The notes beneath the pieces were generated by a model. That model worked only from the letters and a program-made list of their open reading frames with translations. It searched no databases and had not been told where the DNA came from. 15,105 nt of DNA from JBBQKI01 sp038326725 (GTDB lineage Bacteria; Bacteroidota; Bacteroidia; Flavobacteriales; Flavobacteriaceae): assembly GCA_038326725.1 (NCBI GenBank), contig JBBQKI010000044.1, positions 1 through 15,105 of the forward strand, read 5' to 3'. Of this stretch, positions 14,402 through 15,105 are shown in pieces. Both the position numbers and the translations under genes were made by a program. Numbering within the stretch: the stretch's first letter is position 1; every line of letters begins with the position of its first letter.

Positions 14402-15105
14402 TTATTTTACAATAATCCTTTTTACGTTGCTGAACTGCCCTTCAAAAACTTTTACAAGATAGACACCAGTAGTAACCGAACCCATATTTACTTGGGTGGA
14501 ATACCCCTTTTCCGAAGAAGCCATATCCCCTGCGAACAGTTCTTGGCCCAAGGTGTTAAAAATTTTATATTCCAAATCATCAAAATTTCCCTGTGTATTA
14601 AAAGAAATTTCATAATTCCTTTCCGAAAGCGGTAAAACCAATAACTCACTGGCATTGAATTCCTGTTCCCCAATGGCCAAAATTTCATTGATTAAAGTAA
14701 CTGTATAATCTTCGGTTTCGCCAAAGATAAAGTCAATGCAAGGGTCTGCACTTGAGGGATCGCTGGGCGCATAAGACATCCTAGCCCGAAGCAAATGGCT
14801 TCCCAGCAATCCGGGATCGTTCGGAAGGTTAAAATTAGCAGTTACGTCAACATTGGCAATTGGCACGGCCGCATCTTCGATCACCAATTCATTTGCCTCA
14901 AAAACCGAATTATCGTTATAATCTATCCAAACGGAAAAAATCTGGGAATCAAAACCAGTGCGCACCGTGACGCTTATGTTATTGTTGATTTCAAGGTCGG
15001 TATTTAAATTGGTGAAATCACCATACCCATTGGGTGAACAACCTGTTATGTTATTTATTGTCCCAATGGCGAAACGTTCAAAACCATCGCCAAAACTGCA
15101 ATTTG
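14402..15105 (-). CDS. GEVED-domain protein with T9SS C-terminal sorting domain (5' end beyond right edge)
   Basis: The frame is open from the right edge to the stop at 14404-14402, giving the last 233 residues; the N-terminus is missing. Upstream of the first possible GTG (14965) the frame continues without a stop and encodes GYGDFTNL and further residues, so 14965 is not the start. A GEVED domain is visible: CSPNGYGDFT, then SVWIDYNDN, and ending GETEDYTVTL. The last 75 or so residues form a type A T9SS sorting domain: FNTLGQELFAG, GVYLVKV and the basic end VKRIIVK. The protein should be exported through the outer membrane and attached or released at the surface. The missing N-terminal part would decide the activity; in many relatives it is a protease or adhesin. 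Confidence 0.92.
   Translation of the reverse strand, partial: NCSFGDGFERFAIGTINNITGCSPNGYGDFTNLNTDLEINNNISVTVRTGFDSQIFSVWIDYNDNSVFEANELVIEDAAVPIANVDVTANFNLPNDPGLLGSHLLRARMSYAPSDPSSADPCIDFIFGETEDYTVTLINEILAIGEQEFNASELLVLPLSERNYEISFNTQGNFDDLEYKIFNTLGQELFAGDMASSEKGYSTQVNMGSVTTGVYLVKVFEGQFSNVKRIIVK

Noticed and set aside
14402..14965. A 187-aa complete gene starting at GTG 14965
   Set aside because: The frame stays open upstream to the window edge and encodes the first half of the GEVED domain, so this is an internal codon.

Overview
The window comes from a Bacteroidota chromosome, almost certainly a member of the Flavobacteriaceae. Three things point there: promoters of the TTG / TAnnTTTG type, a type IX secretion (T9SS) C-terminal sorting domain on a GEVED protein, and family content typical of flavobacteria (bacterial alternative GlmU family, DUF4199, ASPIC/FG-GAP lipoprotein, ECF sigma with a Spy-like sensor). 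The DNA is AT-rich. No tRNA, rRNA, insertion sequence, phage gene or CRISPR array was seen, so most of it reads as ordinary chromosomal backbone.

Layout. (1) 1-3092, minus strand: a two-gene operon of predicted lipoproteins, a vanadium-haloperoxidase/PAP2-fold enzyme followed one base later by an FG-GAP/ASPIC beta-propeller protein that runs off the left edge. (2) 3114-5128, minus strand: an alternative GlmU-type nucleotidyl/acetyltransferase, a small tail-anchored coiled-coil protein, and zinc-independent ribosomal protein L31 with its own promoter, leader hairpin and terminator. (3) 5230-10360, plus strand: a tight run of DUF4199 membrane protein, DPM1/GtrB-like glycosyltransferase, phosphohexomutase and MsbA-like ABC exporter. 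It looks like a module that makes and exports a sugar-carrying or lipid envelope component. (4) 10429-11926, plus strand: an envelope-sensing regulatory triad of ECF sigma factor, single-pass probable anti-sigma factor with a duplicated N-terminal motif, and secreted Spy/CpxP-like sensor, closed by a bidirectional terminator. (5) 11995-13047, minus: a lipoprotein with four Asp-box (BNR) repeats. (6) 13150-14358, plus: an RsmB/NOP-family rRNA m5C methyltransferase. (7) 14402-15105, minus: the C-terminal part of a T9SS-secreted GEVED protein that runs off the right edge.

No wholly new system is obvious. The most interesting parts are the haloperoxidase-like/ASPIC lipoprotein pair, with an 8-base homopolymer inside the enzyme gene, the ECF triad, and a set of short leader hairpins or palindromes just downstream of predicted transcription starts, including one in the L31 leader. 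No stretch over 300 bases lacks a gene; the longest gap (5051-5270) holds the divergent L31 and DUF4199 promoters.
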